From Epilithonimonas hispanica (GTDB lineage Bacteria; Bacteroidota; Bacteroidia; Flavobacteriales; Weeksellaceae), in contig NZ_QNUG01000002.1 in the NCBI RefSeq assembly GCF_003385395.1, positions 91,612 through 155,611 of the forward strand: a stretch of DNA of 64,000 bases. The letters run 5' to 3'. A program made the position numbers and the translations under genes. Below are positions 25,097 through 32,852 of the stretch, one piece after another. Positions within the stretch are counted from its first letter, which is position 1. The number at the start of each line of letters is the position of its first letter. Below the pieces are notes generated by a model. It was given only the letters and a program-made list of their open reading frames with translations. It ran no database searches and was not told the DNA's origin.

Positions 25097-25165
25097 TAAG
25101 ATGATAGATAATAGACTGATAGATAATATATGCCAGATTCAACGTCCATCATCTATCCGTCTATT
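25097..25165. repeat. Inverted-word repeat between hisB and hisH
   Basis: Words ATAGATAATAGACTGATAGA and, inverted, TCATCTATCCGTCTATTATC form an imperfect hairpin. The same words occur at 38362-38390, 47723-47745 and 60470-60495. Confidence 0.65.
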
Positions 25166-25178
25166 ATCTAATTGTCTC

Positions 25179-26312
25179 CTACAACATTCCTTTTGTTGAC
25201 GGTAAAATCATTTTTTCCGAATCACTCTTCACTGCGGATTTTAAACATTTTGCAAACGCTTTAAAAATCGATTCTATTTTGTGATGTTCATTGTCGCCTT
25301 CGGCTTTGATATTGAGATTTGCTTTCGCTGAATCTGAAAAAGATTTAAAGAAATGAAAGAACATTTCGGTTGGCATTTTTCCAATCATTTCTCGTTTGAA
25401 TTCTGCATCCCAAACGATCCAATTTCGTCCGCCAAAATCCAAAGCAACCTGTGCCAGACAATCGTCCATTGGTAAAACAAAAGCGTAACGCTCGATTCCC
25501 AATTTGTTTCCTAAAGCCTGATAAAAAGCTTCGCCCAATGCAATTCCTGTATCTTCAATCGTGTGATGTTCATCAACTTCCAAATCTCCGTCAACCTTGA
25601 TTTCCAAATCCATTTGACCGTGTTTCGCAATTTGGTCGAGCATATGGTCGAAGAATGCAATTCCTGTATCAATATTGGATTTTCCTGTTCCGTCCAGATT
25701 CAGATTGATTTTAATTTTGGTTTCGTTGGTATTTCGGATAATTTCTGAAGTTCTGTTTTCGAGTTTCAGGAATTCATAAATTTCTTTCCAAGAAGTTGTT
25801 CCGAGAGCAATTACACTATCCAAATCATCATTTTCCAAAATCTCATCTGCGCCCAGATTTTCATCATTACTAATAAAAATTGCTTTTGAATTAAGGTTTT
25901 TCGCCAATTTCACATCAGTAATTCTGTCACCAATCACGAATGAATTTTCTAAATCATAAATGTCTTTATCGAAATATTTTGTCAGCAAACCTATATTTGG
26001 TTTTCTGGTTGGCGCATTATCTTTTGCAAAAGTTTTATCAATGAAAATATCTTCGAATTTCACACCTTCATTTTCAAACGTTTCGATAATGAAATTCTGA
26101 ATTGGCCAAAAATTTTCTTCAGGATGAGAATCAGTTCCCAAACCGTCTTGATTAGTCACCATTACAAATTCGTAATCCAATTCTTTCGCGATTTTTGAAA
26201 GATAAGTCAAGACTTGTGGATAGAATTTCAGTTTTTGAAAAGAATCAACCTGATAATCTTCGGGCTCAAGAACCAAAGTTCCGTCGCGGTCTATAAATAG
26301 TAATTTTTTCAT
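25179..26312 (-). CDS. hisB: Bifunctional histidinol-phosphatase / imidazoleglycerol-phosphate dehydratase
   Basis: 377 residues. The N-terminal HAD phosphatase (about 1-165) has FIDRDGTLV and a [13 protein letters not shown] motif. The C-terminal dehydratase (about 185-377) has the metal-binding pairs [14 protein letters not shown] and [11 protein letters not shown]. It catalyses steps 6 and 8. The fused form is the usual one in Bacteroidota and enterobacteria. The gene starts 2 bp after the hisC stop. Confidence 0.97.
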   Translation of the reverse strand: MKKLLFIDRDGTLVLEPEDYQVDSFQKLKFYPQVLTYLSKIAKELDYEFVMVTNQDGLGTDSHPEENFWPIQNFIIETFENEGVKFEDIFIDKTFAKDNAPTRKPNIGLLTKYFDKDIYDLENSFVIGDRITDVKLAKNLNSKAIFISNDENLGADEILENDDLDSVIALGTTSWKEIYEFLKLENRTSEIIRNTNETKIKINLNLDGTGKSNIDTGIAFFDHMLDQIAKHGQMDLEIKVDGDLEVDEHHTIEDTGIALGEAFYQALGNKLGIERYAFVLPMDDCLAQVALDFGGRNWIVWDAEFKREMIGKMPTEMFFHFFKSFSDSAKANLNIKAEGDNEHHKIESIFKAFAKCLKSAVKSDSEKMILPSTKGML

Positions 26313-26314
26313 TT

Positions 26315-27349
26315 TTAAATTTTGATTGTTTGGAGTGTTTCTATCAATTTTTGATTTTCTTCTGGAGAACCGACCGTAATTCTCAAACAGTTTTTTATAA
26401 CCGAATTTCGGTTTCTAATAATCACTTTTTTCTTAACTAATTCTTGATAAACTGAATCTGCATTGTCAACTGCAATCAAAATGAAATTGGCATCTGAAGG
26501 GAAGATTTTCTTAACCAAGTCCAGTTTTTCTAAGTTTTGAATTAAGCTTTTTTTCTCCTCTAAAATGATTTTTATATTTTCTGAAACCTGATTTATATTT
26601 TCATCATTAAGTGTGTTTAGAATTGCATCTTGATTAAGTTGACTGATATTGTAAGGCGGTTTTACTTTATTGTAAAATTTAATGATTTCTTCGGAAGCAT
26701 AAGCAATTCCAACTCGCACAGAAGCCATTCCCCAAGCTTTGCTGAATGTTTGGCTGACAATAAGATTTGGATAATTTTTGATTTGATTTCTGAAACTTTC
26801 TTCTGGACTAAAATCGATGTAGGCTTCATCAATAAAGACAATTCCGTTGAAGTTTTCCAGAATGTATTTTATATTTTTGATCGAATTTCCCGTCGGATTA
26901 TTGGGCGAACAAATGAAAATTATTTTCAAATTTTCGTCATTAAAATAAGGTTTCAAATTTTCCAAATTGATTTGAAAATCCTCGGTCAAATCAAGATTGA
27001 TTAATTCTACATCATTGATATTGGCAGAAACTTCGTACATCCCATAAGTTGGCAAAAATGTCAAAACCTTATCTTTTTTTGGTTCACAAAATATTCTGAA
27101 AGCCAAATCAATCACTTCGTCGCTTCCGTTTCCGAGAAAAATATTTTCAGTTGGAATTTGATTGAGCTCACTCAATTTCTGTTTTATTTTTCTTTGATAA
27201 GGATCAGGATAACGATTCAGTTCTCCGAAAGGATTTTCATTCGCATCTAGAAAAATTCCGTTTTCACCTTCAAACTCATCTCTAGCGGAAGAATATGGGT
27301 TCAAGCTCAAAATATTTTTTCGAACTAAGTTTTTTATATTAATTGTCAT
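26315..27349 (-). CDS. hisC: Histidinol-phosphate aminotransferase
   Basis: 344 residues, PLP fold type I. It has LDANENPFG near the start, the PLP-lysine in [16 protein letters not shown] (about residue 205), CSPNNPTGN, and FIDEAYIDF. It converts imidazole-acetol phosphate to histidinol phosphate. The start overlaps the hisD stop by 11 nt. Confidence 0.97.
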   Translation of the reverse strand: MTINIKNLVRKNILSLNPYSSARDEFEGENGIFLDANENPFGELNRYPDPYQRKIKQKLSELNQIPTENIFLGNGSDEVIDLAFRIFCEPKKDKVLTFLPTYGMYEVSANINDVELINLDLTEDFQINLENLKPYFNDENLKIIFICSPNNPTGNSIKNIKYILENFNGIVFIDEAYIDFSPEESFRNQIKNYPNLIVSQTFSKAWGMASVRVGIAYASEEIIKFYNKVKPPYNISQLNQDAILNTLNDENINQVSENIKIILEEKKSLIQNLEKLDLVKKIFPSDANFILIAVDNADSVYQELVKKKVIIRNRNSVIKNCLRITVGSPEENQKLIETLQTIKI

Positions 27350-28634
27350 TTTCTAAATATTTTAATCGGATTGAAACGGCATTTTTATGAGCAATTAATT
27401 CTTCGGCTTCTGCCATTACTTCAATGGTTTGTCCAAGATTTTTAATTCCAGTTTTTGTGATATTTTGAAACGTGATTTTCTTAACAAAACTGTCCAGAGA
27501 AACACCGCTGTAATTTTTGGCAAAACCATTGGTCGGCAAAGTGTGATTGGTTCCGGAAGCATAGTCGCCCGCACTTTCAGGACTGTAATTTCCTAGAAAA
27601 ACAGAACCCGCATTGGTGATTTTGTTGGTGAAACTTTCAGCATTTTCGATTGCTAAAATCAAATGTTCTGGTGCGTAATAATTTGAAAAATTAATAGCTT
27701 CATCGATGGAACTTAACAAAATTGATTTGCTGTTTTTTAAGGCGATTTTAGCTATTTCTTTTCGTGGTAATTCTGCAAGTTGTTTCTCAATTTCAATATT
27801 AAATTCTTTAATGATTTTATCAGAATTACTTAGTAAAATCACCTGAGAATCAGTTCCGTGTTCGGCTTGGGAAAGCAAATCTGAAGCAACAAACTCTGGA
27901 ACAGAAGTTTCATCCGCAATAATCAAAACTTCACTTGGGCCAGCTGGAATATCGATAGCAACATTGTAGTTAAGAGCCAATTGTTTCGCAGTTGTCACAT
28001 ATTGATTCCCAGGTCCAAAAATCTTATCTACTTTCGGAATGGTTTCTGTTCCAAAAGTCAAAGCTGCAATCGCTTGACTTCCACCAACTTTGAAAATATT
28101 TTTAATTCCAATTAAGTTTGCTGTGAACAAAATCGCTGGATTAATTTTTCCGTTTTTATCGGGAGGCGAACACAGCGAAATGTTTTTACAACCTGCAATA
28201 GTCGCGGGAATTCCCAACATCAAAACTGTAGAAAACAAAGGCGCCGTTCCGCCAGGAATATAAATCCCAATATTTTCAATTGCTCGGTTTTCTCGCCAGC
28301 AGAAAACACCTTCGGTTGTCTCGATGATTTTTTTCTCTTCTTGTTGAGAACTGTGAAATTTTCTAATATTTTCAGAAGCCAATTTTATAGCTGATTTTAA
28401 TTCATCGGGAACTAAATTGTTTGCTTCATCAACTTCGATTTCTGAAACTTTTAAATCATTTAAAATGACGTTGTCGAATTTTTCTGTGAAAAACTTCAAC
28501 GCTTTGTCTCCATTATTTTTAACTTCAGAAAAAACTTCTTTAATCTGACTTTCAAGATTTTCTTGATTTTGCAAAGGTCTTTCACAAAGCGATTTCCATT
28601 CAGAAACTTTAGGATAATTAAACTGCTTCATCAT
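27339..28634 (-). CDS. hisD: Histidinol dehydrogenase
   Basis: 431 residues. Conserved segments: YIPGGTAPLFSTVLMLGIPA, GPGNQYVTTAKQLA, DIPAGPSEVLIIADE, LLSQAEHGTDSQ with the metal-binding Gln/His, YAPEHLIL and GDYASGTNHTLPT. It carries out the last two oxidations to histidine with NAD and Zn. It overlaps hisG by 4 nt. Confidence 0.97.
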   Translation of the reverse strand: MMKQFNYPKVSEWKSLCERPLQNQENLESQIKEVFSEVKNNGDKALKFFTEKFDNVILNDLKVSEIEVDEANNLVPDELKSAIKLASENIRKFHSSQQEEKKIIETTEGVFCWRENRAIENIGIYIPGGTAPLFSTVLMLGIPATIAGCKNISLCSPPDKNGKINPAILFTANLIGIKNIFKVGGSQAIAALTFGTETIPKVDKIFGPGNQYVTTAKQLALNYNVAIDIPAGPSEVLIIADETSVPEFVASDLLSQAEHGTDSQVILLSNSDKIIKEFNIEIEKQLAELPRKEIAKIALKNSKSILLSSIDEAINFSNYYAPEHLILAIENAESFTNKITNAGSVFLGNYSPESAGDYASGTNHTLPTNGFAKNYSGVSLDSFVKKITFQNITKTGIKNLGQTIEVMAEAEELIAHKNAVSIRLKYLENDN

Positions 28635-29488
28635 AATATCATTTTTTCAATTTCTAAAACCAAGATTCCTTGTGCGCCTTCTTTTTTCAGATTCTCAATC
28701 ACGTCCCAAAATTTATCTTCTTTGATAACTGAATGGATTGATGACCAACCGTTTTCAGCTAGAGGAAGAACAGTTGGAGATTTCATCCCAGGTAAAAGAT
28801 TGATGATTTTTTCGAGGTTTTCATTTGGTGCATTCAAGAGAATATATTTACTTTCGGAAGCTTCTTTTACAGCGTTAATCCTGAATAAAAGTTTCTTTAG
28901 AATTTCTTGATTTTCATTCGACAAATTCTCGCTGGAAATCAAAACGGCTTCGCTTTCCAAAACAGTTTCTACTTCTTTCAAACCATTAGTCAGCAGAGTA
29001 GAACCAGTGCTGATGATGTCGAAAATGCCATCTGAAAGACCAATTCCAGGAGCAATTTCTACGCTTCCACCAATTTTTTCGATTTGTACATTGATGTTTT
29101 TTTCTTTGAAAAAGCTTGAAAGAATCTCGGGATAAGAAGTTGCCACTTTTTTATTTTCGAAATATTGAATTCCGCTATAAGTTTCTTCTTTCGGAATTGC
29201 CAGAGACAATCTGCACTGAGCAAAACCCAGTTTCTGGACTACTGCAATGTTTTTCTTTTGTTCTAAGACTTCATTAAGACCTATAATACCAATGTCAGCA
29301 ACGCCTTGCTCCACATATTGCGGAATATCGTCATCGCGAAGAAAAAGAATTTCTAAAGGAAAATTAGAGGAGACAGATTTCAGTTTTCTAGTTCCGTTGG
29401 AGATTTTGATGCCACATTCTTCCAGAAGTTTCAGAGACTTTTCGCTCAGTCTTCCGTTTTTTTGAATGGCTAATCTTAGTTTACTCAT
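28631..29488 (-). CDS. hisG: ATP phosphoribosyltransferase, long form
   Basis: 285 residues from the ATG at 29488 (MSKLRLAIQKNGRLSEKSL); an upstream in-frame ATG at 29539 would run into the attenuator region. Catalytic domain signature is DIISTGSTLLTNGLKE (PRPP loop). The C-terminal 75 residues (about 210-285) form the ACT-like HisG_C domain that binds histidine, so the enzyme should be feedback-inhibited and not need HisZ. First gene of the his operon, downstream of the leader-peptide attenuator. Confidence 0.96.
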   Translation of the reverse strand: MSKLRLAIQKNGRLSEKSLKLLEECGIKISNGTRKLKSVSSNFPLEILFLRDDDIPQYVEQGVADIGIIGLNEVLEQKKNIAVVQKLGFAQCRLSLAIPKEETYSGIQYFENKKVATSYPEILSSFFKEKNINVQIEKIGGSVEIAPGIGLSDGIFDIISTGSTLLTNGLKEVETVLESEAVLISSENLSNENQEILKKLLFRINAVKEASESKYILLNAPNENLEKIINLLPGMKSPTVLPLAENGWSSIHSVIKEDKFWDVIENLKKEGAQGILVLEIEKMIL

Positions 29489-29541
29489 TTTTGATTTTAT
29501 AGATAAAGCCTGAGTAAACAATGGAAAATTGGAAAACAAAA

Positions 29542-29565
29542 AACCGTCTGATTACTCAGACGGTT
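29542..29565 (-). terminator. Attenuator terminator of the his operon
   Basis: On the minus strand AACCGTCTGA pairs with TCAGACGGTT over a 4-nt loop, then TTTTTTG. It lies between the leader peptide stop (29594) and hisG. Its 5' arm (CCGTCT, 29563-29558) can instead pair with AGGCGG inside the leader ORF (29607-29602). Confidence 0.85.
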
Positions 29566-29593
29566 AATATTATTTTGAAGTTATGACATATCA

Positions 29594-29650
29594 CTACCTT
29601 CCCGCCTGGACGTGAAAATGATGATGATGATGCATAAGTTGTATAGACAT
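29594..29650 (-). CDS. hisL: his operon leader peptide
   Basis: 18 codons: MSIQLM, five consecutive His, Phe, His, then VQAGR and a TAG stop. Six His codons among seven, directly ahead of a terminator hairpin and hisG, is the signature of ribosome-mediated attenuation. When His-tRNA is charged the ribosome reaches the stop and covers AGGCGG (29607-29602), letting the terminator form. When it stalls on the His codons (29632-29612), AGGCGG is free to pair with CCGTCT of the terminator and the operon is read through. Mechanism is known in enterobacteria; its use here is inferred from the sequence. Confidence 0.88.
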   Translation of the reverse strand: MSIQLMHHHHHFHVQAGR

Positions 29651-29670
29651 TTCTTGCTTTTTTGTTGGGA

Positions 29671-29678
29671 CAAATGTA
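29671..29678 (-). promoter_or_regulatory. his operon promoter, -7 box (TACATTTG)
   Basis: A perfect TAnnTTTG on the minus strand, about 20 nt before the hisL ATG. It fits a short leader transcript starting near 29665. Confidence 0.65.
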
Positions 29679-29718
29679 GAACTAATTTTTAAATAATTTA
29701 GATTTTTTTTTGAAATAA

Positions 29719-30525
29719 TTACAGAAAACTATTTTTCCATTGAGTAACCATTTCGGAAAATCTCGTATTTTCAAACGATTTATTTCTGATTTTAGAAACC
29801 GAATGAACGCCCTTTTCATCAGAGATTCTCAGGATTTCTTCAGCTTTTTGAGATTCGAAAGCGATGATTTCTGCTTCTTCAATTTCTGCCAATTTATTTT
29901 TATGAATAAAAGTGACAAAGTTTTCCATCAAAGGCGAAATGTATGCGCCTTCCGTTTGCTTAGGAATTTTAATCACATTCTCTTGAAGAAATAAAAGATT
30001 TCCGAAAATACTTCTTGCGATTTTCTTGTTCGGATTTAGAAGAATGACGTCATCCAAATCATTTTCTTTCGCATAGATTTCCGCATAGATATTCTCCGCG
30101 GAATGAACTCGGATGTTACTTAAAAGATTAGCATTCACATTGATTTCCTTAATCAAATCCAATTCGATATTTCCTTTGATGTCAAGGATGTCATTGGATT
30201 CTTCGATTTCAAAATAGAAAGCCGTTTCAGATTTGGGAAGAGGTTTATCTTCCTGTTTTCTGTAAGCCATCAGTTGGATAATTCCGTTCTGGATTCCTTG
30301 GTCAAGAACTTCTCTTTGGAACAATTCCTGAAAGAATTCTAGAGTGTAACTTAATGGGATATTCAGCCTCATTTTCCTCATCGATGCCATTAGGAAAAAA
30401 TAGGATTCTTCTGCCATTATGAGTTGTCCGTTTCTGACAAAGAACGAAACCCAAACCGAATCACCATAAAGAAAAGAACGGTTGATGAGTTGGAGATTAT
30501 CTTCGGTATAAACTAATTTTTGCAT
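29719..30525 (-). CDS. Class IV aminotransferase-fold protein, apparently without the PLP lysine
   Basis: 268 residues from the ATG at 30525; an upstream in-frame start runs into the preceding gene. NRSFLYGDSVWVSFFVRNGQ near the N-terminus is the class IV start, and FYFEIEES and DDVILLNPNKK match the core strands. Active members (PabC, IlvE, D-AAT) have a K-T/x-x-Y-x-x-N segment; here the equivalent stretch reads NIRVHSAENIYAEIYAKE, with no Lys in place. The usual E-x-x-x-x-N-I-F is RSIFGNLLF. So it may be a non-catalytic relative or use another residue. It lies 47 bp after the START-like gene on the same strand. Confidence 0.72.
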   Translation of the reverse strand: MQKLVYTEDNLQLINRSFLYGDSVWVSFFVRNGQLIMAEESYFFLMASMRKMRLNIPLSYTLEFFQELFQREVLDQGIQNGIIQLMAYRKQEDKPLPKSETAFYFEIEESNDILDIKGNIELDLIKEINVNANLLSNIRVHSAENIYAEIYAKENDLDDVILLNPNKKIARSIFGNLLFLQENVIKIPKQTEGAYISPLMENFVTFIHKNKLAEIEEAEIIAFESQKAEEILRISDEKGVHSVSKIRNKSFENTRFSEMVTQWKNSFL

Positions 30526-30572
30526 TGTAGTATAAAAAAATAATGAACGATAAAATCGTTCATCTAAAAATA

Positions 30573-30959
30573 TTAAGCTGCACCTAATTTTATCTGTAAA
30601 TTTTCTATCAGGTTTTCCCAATAGAGTCTGTTTTCTTCCTCATCACCATCCTCACAAAAGTCAGTAATATTAAGAGAAAGGTCGTCTGTAATTTCGTCGA
30701 TAACGATAGAAAGCTCGAAGAAATATTTAGTTCCTTCGTCTTCTTCCCAACGGAATCTCACAAAACTTTCAGGCTTGTAACGGATAAGTGTAGCTCTCTC
30801 AGCAGGACCACCGCCCCAGCTGAAAAAGAAATCGTCACCACGCTCTACAACGTCGTCTGCAAACCACTCTGATAATCCTTCTGCACTTGCCAAATACTCA
30901 TACAAAATCTCCGAGAGACAATGCATATTGTATTCATACTGCACTTTCGTTTTCGCCAT
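30573..30959 (-). CDS. START-like domain protein (SRPBCC fold)
   Basis: 128 residues. A Bacteroidota-specific START-like family related to AHSA1/Bet v1 folds: LASAEGLSEWFADDV, FFFSWGGGPAERATLI, FVRFRWEEDEGTKYFFEL and a C-terminal amphipathic helix. It probably binds a hydrophobic ligand or a protein partner; the function is not established. It lies immediately upstream of the class IV aminotransferase-like gene and may be co-transcribed. Confidence 0.88.
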   Translation of the reverse strand: MAKTKVQYEYNMHCLSEILYEYLASAEGLSEWFADDVVERGDDFFFSWGGGPAERATLIRYKPESFVRFRWEEDEGTKYFFELSIVIDEITDDLSLNITDFCEDGDEEENRLYWENLIENLQIKLGAA

Positions 30960-31110
30960 ATTCTAATTCTAATTGTGGCGCAATATATAAATTAATTTTT
31001 TATTTCCAAATGAAAATGTCTATGGAAATTCAAAATTTTTATAGAAAATAAATATGATTTTTATTAGTTGATTTTAGACCATTGATGAATACTAAACTTT
31101 GCAATTATTA

Positions 31111-31217
31111 TGGCAGCTTAATCCACCTTCCACTCCCAATCTTTTTTGCAGACGATTTCAGTAAAAATAAAACTAGAGTCCAAGCAAAAAAGGATTTCCG
31201 CTCAAGTCGGGCTGCAG
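31111..31217 (+). repeat. Dispersed extragenic repeat, degraded copy B
   Basis: It begins TGGCAGCTTAATCCACCTTC and ends CTCAAGTCGGGCTGCAG, aligning with the ends of copies A (20663) and C (32822) with many substitutions. Confidence 0.6.
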
Positions 31218-31256
31218 TTTCTGCAAAAAAAAACAAGGGTTACTCTAAAAACGAAA

Positions 31257-31312
31257 TTTGTCATTCCGTAGGAATCTCGACAACGAAGTTTAGATTCCTA
31301 CAGAATGACAAA
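31257..31312. repeat. Long palindromic element
   Basis: The 21-base arm TTTGTCATTCCGTAGGAATC(T) at 31257-31277 is repeated inverted at 31292-31312 with one mismatch, around a 14-nt loop. It would make a strong hairpin in RNA or a cruciform. Confidence 0.85.
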
Positions 31313-31403
31313 GTGTATAATAAATTCTTCTTTAAGCGAAGCGCCTTTGTGAACTTAAAACATTTAGTTATCAAAAAATTTCAGTACGCTTTGTATTCAA
31401 AAA

Positions 31404-32588
31404 TTATTCAACTTCATTCAAAGCTTCTAAAATAATCGCGCAACCTTTTCGGATTTCGTCTTCTGAGATTGTAAGTGGAGGAGAGATTCTCAGATATTCA
31501 TTTCTATATAATTGTAAAAAAACAATTAATCCCTTTTCCATACATTTTGAAATAGTTTTTATTGTAATGTCAGGTGTTCCAAGATTCACAGCCAGCATCA
31601 ATCCTTTTCCATTGATATTTTTGATTTTCGGATGGACGAGTAGTTCTTTGAAAAGTTTTTCCTTTTTATCTGTTTCGTTCATCAGTCCACTTTCCAAAAC
31701 TTCTTTCAAAGTAGCGTGTGAAGCAGCAGCAATTAATGGATTTCCTCCAAACGTTGTAATATGTCCCAACTTCGGCGAGTGTGAGAGGCTTGACATAATT
31801 TCCTTAGAACTCATAAATGCGCCAACTGGAACACCGCCGCCCATTCCTTTTCCCATCACGAGAATGTCAGGAGCAATCCCGAAATGTTCAAAAGCAAATA
31901 GTTTTCCGGTTCTTCCAAACCCAGGCTGAATCTCATCCAAAATCAACAATGCACCAACTTCTTCACAACGTTTTTTTAGATTGATGAAATAATTGTCTTT
32001 CGGCATAATAAAACCCGCCGCACCTTGAATAGTTTCTACAATCACACAAGCGGTTTTCTCTGTAATTTTATCAAAATCATTTTCATTATTGAATTCAATG
32101 AAGTTGACCATTGGAAGCAACGGACGAAATTCTCTTTTATGAATTTCATTTCCTGCAACAGAAAGTGCGCCGTGCGTATTCCCGTGATAAGCCTCTTTGA
32201 ATGCGATGATTTCTTCTCTTCCAGTGTAACGTTTTGCCAGTTTCAAACTTCCGTCAATGGCTTCTGCTCCGGAATTCACAAGATAAGTCACTTCCAAAGG
32301 CTCGGGAGTAGCTTCTGCCAAAAGTCTGCAAAGTTCAACAGGTTTTTCCTGCGCATATTCGCCGTAAACCATTACGTGAAGATATTTGTCAGTTTGCTCT
32401 TTGATAGCATTAACGACTTTTGGATGAGAATGTCCAAGCGTGTTAGCGGAAACGCCTGCTACAAAATCTAGATAAGCTTTTCCGTCTTTTCCATAGATGT
32501 AACTTCCTTCTGCTTTTTCGACTTCGAAACCTGAGGCGAAAGGTGTTGTTTGGGCTTGGTAGTTGAAAAAATTATTTTTTAAATCCAT
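31404..32588 (-). CDS. Class III aminotransferase (acetylornithine/ornithine aminotransferase-like)
   Basis: 394 residues. Class III hallmarks: SGAEAIDGSLKLAKRYTGR, YHGNTHGALSVAG, LILDEIQPGFGRTGKLFAFE and the PLP-lysine in DILVMGKGMGGGVPVGAF. The N-terminus FFNYQAQTTPFASGFEVEKA resembles a Bacteroidota aspartate aminotransferase family label of unclear substrate. No arginine or proline genes are nearby, so substrate cannot be deduced. The 3' end abuts a repeat-rich gap. Confidence 0.88.
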   Translation of the reverse strand: MDLKNNFFNYQAQTTPFASGFEVEKAEGSYIYGKDGKAYLDFVAGVSANTLGHSHPKVVNAIKEQTDKYLHVMVYGEYAQEKPVELCRLLAEATPEPLEVTYLVNSGAEAIDGSLKLAKRYTGREEIIAFKEAYHGNTHGALSVAGNEIHKREFRPLLPMVNFIEFNNENDFDKITEKTACVIVETIQGAAGFIMPKDNYFINLKKRCEEVGALLILDEIQPGFGRTGKLFAFEHFGIAPDILVMGKGMGGGVPVGAFMSSKEIMSSLSHSPKLGHITTFGGNPLIAAASHATLKEVLESGLMNETDKKEKLFKELLVHPKIKNINGKGLMLAVNLGTPDITIKTISKCMEKGLIVFLQLYRNEYLRISPPLTISEDEIRKGCAIILEALNEVE

Positions 32589-32695
32589 TAGAAGTATTGT
32601 TAATGATTTTTGGTAGCGTTGTTAGAGCTTTATAAGTACAAATTTCGGTAATTTTTGACTTTCGGTTGAATGAAATGACAAAAATTTCTATCTTG

Positions 32696-32822
32696 GCGAA
32701 GCGCGCCCCGACTTGAACGGAGCTCTTTTTCTGACATTGCGATGAACAAAAGTTCTACAGATGGCTTCGGTTCGTTCGCAATGACAGAAAAAAGCGGGAG
32801 TGGAAGGCGGATAAAGGCGCCC
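32696..32822 (-). repeat. Dispersed extragenic repeat, copy C (inverted) with nested hairpin
   Basis: Reverse-complement ends match copy A: GGGCGCCTTTATCCGCC at the right edge and GTCGGGGCGCGCTTCGC at the left. Inside is an inverted pair TGACATTGCGA/TCGCAATGACA (about 32732-32786), apparently a second element nested in the first. Confidence 0.75.
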
Positions 32823-32852
32823 ATATTTTACTCCGATCAATATGACAGAAAT

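Larger units (their letters stand above)
30960..31403. other. 444-bp gap full of repeats
   Basis: No convincing gene. It holds a degraded dispersed element (31111-31217), a long palindrome (31257-31312) and a GCGAAGCGCCTTTG word (about 31336-31349). A long open frame on the plus strand here is a by-product of those repeats. Confidence 0.6.

Noticed and set aside
29618..29635. ATG/CAT triplet run as a microsatellite
   Set aside because: It is the His-codon run of the his leader peptide, explained by attenuation.
31082..31435. A 117-codon plus-strand open frame in the gap before the class III aminotransferase gene
   Set aside because: It runs through a degraded dispersed repeat and a long palindrome and overlaps the 3' end of the aminotransferase gene; no protein-like pattern.
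32630..32824. A minus-strand frame beginning MGAFIRLPLPLF
   Set aside because: It is generated by dispersed repeat copy C; the sequence is repeat-encoded and has no fold-like features.
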